Positions 60,921 to 64,000 of a DNA stretch of 64,000 bases are shown here, piece by piece. Under the pieces are notes generated by a model that did no database searches, was not told the DNA's origin, and saw only the letters and a program-made list of their open reading frames with translations. The position numbers and the translations under genes are program-made. How positions within the stretch are numbered: the first letter of the stretch is position 1; every line of letters begins with the position of its first letter. Source of the stretch: Oceanobacillus alkalisoli (lineage in GTDB: Bacteria > Bacillota > Bacilli > Bacillales > Amphibacillaceae). The stretch spans positions 173,086 through 237,085 of the forward strand of contig NZ_JAKGBW010000005.1 of the NCBI RefSeq assembly GCF_021556485.1, read 5' to 3'.

Positions 60921-62324
60921 TTGAAATATTGTATACAATGCGGGCATGAGTTAAAAGAAAATGAAGCTTTTTGTACAGAGTGTGGCACAAATCAAAACTC
61001 GGCTGCATCAACACCTCCAACTGTCGAATCCGAGAAAAGGACGGTAAACAATGCACCGAAAAAGCCGATGTCAAAAAAGAATAAGTGGCTGCTTGGTATT
61101 GCTGCTGGGTTTGTGGTTGTTTTAATTGGAGCTCATTTATTTTTATCATCGTATTTCAATCCAATGAAAAACTTCCAGGCGATGGATCAAGCGATACTGG
61201 ATGATGATGTGGAAGCTTTTGTCGACCAGATCAATTTTGATGATTCGGCCTTACTCGATGAAGACAGCTATTTCGAATACATAAAAGATTATGAGTGGGG
61301 GACGATTAAGGATCAGTATGTCGATTTATTGGAACAAGACAATCACCCGTTAAGTAAATCTATCTATAGTAATAATGGAGAAAAACTGTTTGATGTGCGT
61401 CAGGAAAAGAAATTGCTTATTTTTAATACATACTCGTTCCAGGCAGAGCCTGCGACATTGAACGTGAGCACAAATGTGGCGGATACGAATGTGGCAATTA
61501 ATGAAACGGAATTGAAACTGGAAGACAGTGAAGCTATGGAAACAGTAAGCATTTATCCGGGAGTGTATGCTGTTGCAGCGGAAGCGGAAAACCACTTTGG
61601 TTCATTTATAAGTGAAACGGAGCTGGAAGTTACCCCTTCTGCTGAAAAAGATTTCATGATTGAGTTTGAAGCAAATGAGTATACTTTCACTACAGACGTG
61701 GAAGAGGCGCAGTTGTTTGTCAATGGGGAAGGGACAGGATTGACATTTGCAGAGTTGGAGAAAATCGGCCCGGTTCCTTATGATACTGAATTTGAATTGC
61801 ATGCTGAGCTGGAAAAAGCGGACGGTAAAGTTATTAAGACAGATGTTCTGACAATGGATGATCTTGGCTGGTATGGTTTTGAATTTTATTTTAATGAAGG
61901 TGAAGAAGAGGATGCTTCGGATGCTGAAACTGCTTCAAGCGACACGGATGTAGCCGATGACAGTCTAGGGGAAATTGTTTTGAACTTCCGGGATGCTTAT
62001 GAATCAGCTTTGAACAATAAAGATTTTAGTTTAATCGCTCCTTATCTTGAAGAAGGGAGCATTGCTTATGATGAGCTTGAAGAATATGTTGGTGATTTAG
62101 AAGATACGGCTTATCATTATGATTTCACGTCGAATGAGATAGTAGATGTGGAAGAGTTGGCTGGTGATGAAGTTATCGTAACAACAAATGAGGTTTTTAC
62201 ATTTACGAATCATTTGGATGACAAAATCGATTATGACAGGACGAAGGAGTATGTGCTTGTGAAGTCTGGTGAGGCATATAAGATAAAAGCGATTGATTAT
62301 GTGGAGACGAATCGGGATTATTGA
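60921..62324 (+). CDS. TcaA-like zinc-ribbon membrane protein
   Basis: The 467-residue protein has a zinc ribbon (Cys4, Cys7, Cys18, Cys21), one membrane helix near residues 56-76 (WLLGIAAGFVVVLIGAHLFL) and a long acidic extracytoplasmic part whose C-terminal region (IVLNFRDAYESALNNKDFSLIAPYLEEGS) has the NTF2-like look of TcaA/YvbJ proteins. It starts with TTG after GAGGAG. Staphylococcal TcaA affects glycopeptide resistance and the cell wall; here the role is inferred only from that family. Confidence 0.82.
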   Translation: MKYCIQCGHELKENEAFCTECGTNQNSAASTPPTVESEKRTVNNAPKKPMSKKNKWLLGIAAGFVVVLIGAHLFLSSYFNPMKNFQAMDQAILDDDVEAFVDQINFDDSALLDEDSYFEYIKDYEWGTIKDQYVDLLEQDNHPLSKSIYSNNGEKLFDVRQEKKLLIFNTYSFQAEPATLNVSTNVADTNVAINETELKLEDSEAMETVSIYPGVYAVAAEAENHFGSFISETELEVTPSAEKDFMIEFEANEYTFTTDVEEAQLFVNGEGTGLTFAELEKIGPVPYDTEFELHAELEKADGKVIKTDVLTMDDLGWYGFEFYFNEGEEEDASDAETASSDTDVADDSLGEIVLNFRDAYESALNNKDFSLIAPYLEEGSIAYDELEEYVGDLEDTAYHYDFTSNEIVDVEELAGDEVIVTTNEVFTFTNHLDDKIDYDRTKEYVLVKSGEAYKIKAIDYVETNRDY

Positions 62325-62329
62325 GGTGG

Positions 62330-62357
62330 ATGCCTGGCATGGAATTATGCTGGGCAT
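62330..62357 (+). terminator. terminator after the TcaA-like gene
   Basis: ATGCCTGGCAT and ATGCTGGGCAT pair over 11 positions with one weak pair, followed by TTTTTTC. Confidence 0.8.
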
Positions 62358-62392
62358 TTTTTCTGGAAAAAATATTTTTTATGAAAAAGTAT

Positions 62393-62419
62393 TAAACAAT
62401 TCAAAAGTCCTGCCGATAT
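62393..62419 (+). promoter_or_regulatory. SigD (flagellar sigma) promoter of flagellin
   Basis: TAAA (62393-62396), 15 nt, GCCGATAT (62412-62419): the SigD consensus. A start near 62427 leaves a leader of about 190 nt. Confidence 0.9.
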
Positions 62420-62565
62420 AAGTAATAGAACAGCGGGAAAGGTACATAGCTATGGCCATTCAACCTCTACATAGGTGGAAATTTCGGCTGTGAATCGTTT
62501 CTGGGTGTTCTATTAGTTAGATAGTAATTCCGCTTGATGTGGAGTTATTATAGATTAGCGAGATC

Positions 62566-62575
62566 ACAAGGACGT
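62566..62575 (+). promoter_or_regulatory. CsrA-like binding motif in the flagellin leader
   Basis: ACAAGGACGT differs from the CsrA consensus ACARGGAUGU at one base and lies 25 nt before the ribosome site GGAGG. In B. subtilis CsrA represses hag through such leader sites, with FliW as antagonist. Confidence 0.55.
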
Positions 62576-62614
62576 GGCTTGCTAGAAAACAAAATACATG
62601 GAGGTAGATTGAAC

Positions 62615-63817
62615 ATGATTATCAATCACAATATTTCAGCTCTTAACGCACATCGCCAATTAGGAGCAAACCAAGGTGCAGTACAAAACTCACTAGAAAA
62701 ACTCTCTTCAGGTCTTGGAATTAACAAGGCAGGAGACGACGCAGCAGGTCTAGCGATCTCTGAGAAAATGCGTGCACAAATCAGTGGATTAGAAATGGCG
62801 GGCAAAAACGCTCAAGACGGTATTTCTCTAATTCAAACTGCAGAAGGTGCAATGAACGAATCACATGCAATTCTTCAAAGAATGCGTGAATTAGCAGTTC
62901 AAAGTGCTAACGATACAAATACTGATTCAGACCGTGCGGAACTTCAAAAAGAAGTAGACCAACTTGCTGAAGCATTAACAGATATTTCTAAGAACACACA
63001 GTTTAACGAAAAAGATTTATTAACAGGAGCTTTTGCTGAGGAAGGCTTAACATTCCACGTAGGTGCGAATCAAGGACAAGCTCTATCAGTAAAAATTAGT
63101 GATATGAGTGCTGATGCACTTAATGTTACTGAAGACTATACAGTAGTTGCTAATAAAGCAGCGGCAATAGAAGCAGGTCAAATTTATTTCCAAGAAGCAC
63201 AAGAACCAGTAGAAGCACAAACTATTGAAGTTACTGGTAATACATTCACATATACAGACGCTTCAGGAGCTGAAGCAACAGCTACTTGGACTGATGCAGG
63301 TGCTGGTGAAACTACTCCTGGATACTACAACGGAGATGAATTAATTCTAGGAGCAGCTGAAGCATTCGATGGCGACGATGATACAGGCACTGGAACAGGA
63401 ACTGCTAATATTGCAGCTACCAAAGGAACAGAAGCTGGGTACTATAACAGTGATAGTGAATTAGTAATTGTAACAAATGATGAAATTCATGCCGTAGATG
63501 CTGAAGTGAAAACAGGTATCAATATCTCTTCACAAACATCAGCAGATGAAGCTATCACTACACTTCAATCAGCAATCGATACAGTATCAGCTGAGCGTTC
63601 TAAATTAGGTGCAGTTCAAAACCGTTTAGATCATACGATTAACAACTTAGGTACTTCTCAAGAAAACCTAACTGCTGCAGAATCAAGAATTAGAGACGTC
63701 GATATGGCGAAAGAAATGATGGAGTTCACTAAGAACAACATTCTTTCACAAGCGGCACAATCAATGTTAGCTCAAGCTAACCAAATGCCTCAAGGTGTTT
63801 TACAGTTATTACAATAA
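62615..63817 (+). CDS. hag: flagellin
   Basis: Major flagellar filament protein, 400 residues, exported by the flagellar type III system. The conserved N-terminal D0/D1 part (MIINHNISALNAHRQLGANQ, SSGLGINKAGDDAAGLAIS) and the C-terminal part (RIRDVDMAKEMMEFTKNNIL) frame a variable, acidic, Thr/Ala/Gly-rich centre from about 175 to 300. GGAGG lies 10 nt before the ATG; a longer frame starting in the leader has no ribosome site. It is controlled by the SigD promoter and probably by CsrA. A long hairpin terminator follows. Confidence 0.96.
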   Translation: MIINHNISALNAHRQLGANQGAVQNSLEKLSSGLGINKAGDDAAGLAISEKMRAQISGLEMAGKNAQDGISLIQTAEGAMNESHAILQRMRELAVQSANDTNTDSDRAELQKEVDQLAEALTDISKNTQFNEKDLLTGAFAEEGLTFHVGANQGQALSVKISDMSADALNVTEDYTVVANKAAAIEAGQIYFQEAQEPVEAQTIEVTGNTFTYTDASGAEATATWTDAGAGETTPGYYNGDELILGAAEAFDGDDDTGTGTGTANIAATKGTEAGYYNSDSELVIVTNDEIHAVDAEVKTGINISSQTSADEAITTLQSAIDTVSAERSKLGAVQNRLDHTINNLGTSQENLTAAESRIRDVDMAKEMMEFTKNNILSQAAQSMLAQANQMPQGVLQLLQ

Positions 63818-63853
63818 TTTTTAGAAATGAAAAGAGGCTGGGACAAAACCCCA

Positions 63854-63904
63854 GTAAATAGAAAATCGCTTCACGCAAAAAGCGTGAAGCGATTTTCTAT
63901 TTAC
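63854..63904 (+). terminator. 23-bp hairpin terminator after flagellin
   Basis: GTAAATAGAAAATCGCTTCA plus CGC (63854-63876) and its perfect complement (63882-63904) around a 5-A loop, followed by TCTTATTTTA. It is very stable. The AAAAGAGGCTGGGA just before it also precedes the terminator at 44915. Confidence 0.9.
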
Positions 63905-63923
63905 TCTTATTTTACTCAACAAA

Positions 63924-63987
63924 AAGGACACCTTTTGATAAAATTAAAGTTACCACAACAATAATTCATCACAAAAGAGGTGTCCTT
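63924..63987 (+). promoter_or_regulatory. inverted repeat that can mask the transposase ribosome site
   Basis: AAGGACACCTTTTG near 63924 is complementary, with one bulge, to CAAAAGAGGTGTCCTT (63972-63987), which contains the AGAGG ribosome site of the following start. Such hairpins limit transposase translation from readthrough transcripts. Confidence 0.5.
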
Positions 63988-64000
63988 ATGTTTAAACATT
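63988..64000 (+). CDS. start of a probable IS1182-family transposase (runs off the right edge)
   Basis: Only ATG TTT AAA CAT is visible, after AGAGG at 8 nt. IS1182-type transposases of Bacillaceae begin MFKHY, and the preceding fold-back repeat fits an insertion sequence. Four codons are too few to be sure. Confidence 0.4.

Noticed and set aside
1-64000. Prophage, toxin-antitoxin, restriction or other defence system
   Set aside because: No integrase, phage structural, nuclease, methyltransferase or toxin-antitoxin genes were recognised; apart from the edge transposase and small repeats the window is metabolic.

Overview
The window comes from a low-GC Gram-positive bacterium of the family Bacillaceae. 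Gene content, strong AGGAGG-type ribosome sites, frequent TTG/GTG starts, sigma-A promoters, cre-like sites, NrdR boxes and a SigD-type flagellin promoter all fit. The mix of genes suggests a halotolerant Oceanobacillus/Virgibacillus-like genome, but no rRNA or other species marker is present, so that placement is inference.

Layout. 1-5.0 kb (minus strand): a partial acyl-CoA dehydrogenase, a class III CoA-transferase, an APC amino-acid permease and a class III aminotransferase. Two of these transcripts begin with long leaders that end in terminator-like hairpins. 5.3-20.7 kb (plus strand): a long acyl-CoA catabolic cluster holding an ACAD10/11-type acyl-CoA dehydrogenase, its APH-like kinase partner as a separate gene, a ComB-like phosphatase, a PTE-like lactonase, three acyl-CoA synthetases, an orphan carboxyltransferase, two quinone-oxidoreductase-like enzymes, two SDRs and a TetR regulator. 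20.8-22.2 kb: the wreck of a branched-chain amino-acid-type ABC transporter. 22.3-27.8 kb: a second beta-oxidation operon (dehydrogenase, FabG-like SDR, split MaoC hydratase, thiolase, thioesterase, crotonase) behind a perfect 20-bp TetR-style palindrome.

28-38 kb: a small membrane protein, a BASS transporter, an alkyltransferase-like protein, a LysR regulator divergent from a methylcitrate-cycle operon (mmgD-mmgE-prpB), and anaerobic ribonucleotide reductase nrdD-nrdG behind tandem NrdR boxes. 38-45 kb: a sulfur-compound uptake and oxidation operon resembling Bacillus subtilis ytm/ytn. 45-51 kb: small genes, pseudogenes, three copies of a palindromic MITE-like repeat, a threonine/serine dehydratase, an RraA-like protein, formaldehyde dehydrogenase, a formate/nitrite transporter and an eight-unit 52-bp tandem repeat. 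51-64 kb: a TAXI-TRAP transporter with a cre-like site, alanine dehydrogenase plus alanine symporter, a decayed chemotaxis receptor, two zinc-ribbon membrane proteins, flagellin, and the first codons of a probable IS1182-type transposase.

How it works together. Most genes feed or drain acyl-CoA pools: beta-oxidation and propionyl-CoA disposal by the methylcitrate cycle. The most interesting unit is at 5.3-15.3 kb. The genes fit a route in which a lactone or 4-hydroxy acid is opened, converted to the CoA ester, phosphorylated, and isomerised to a 3-hydroxyacyl-CoA, as in the Pseudomonas levulinate (Lva) system and mammalian ACAD10/11. Here it carries an extra ComB-like phosphatase. This pathway is inferred from family membership and gene order.
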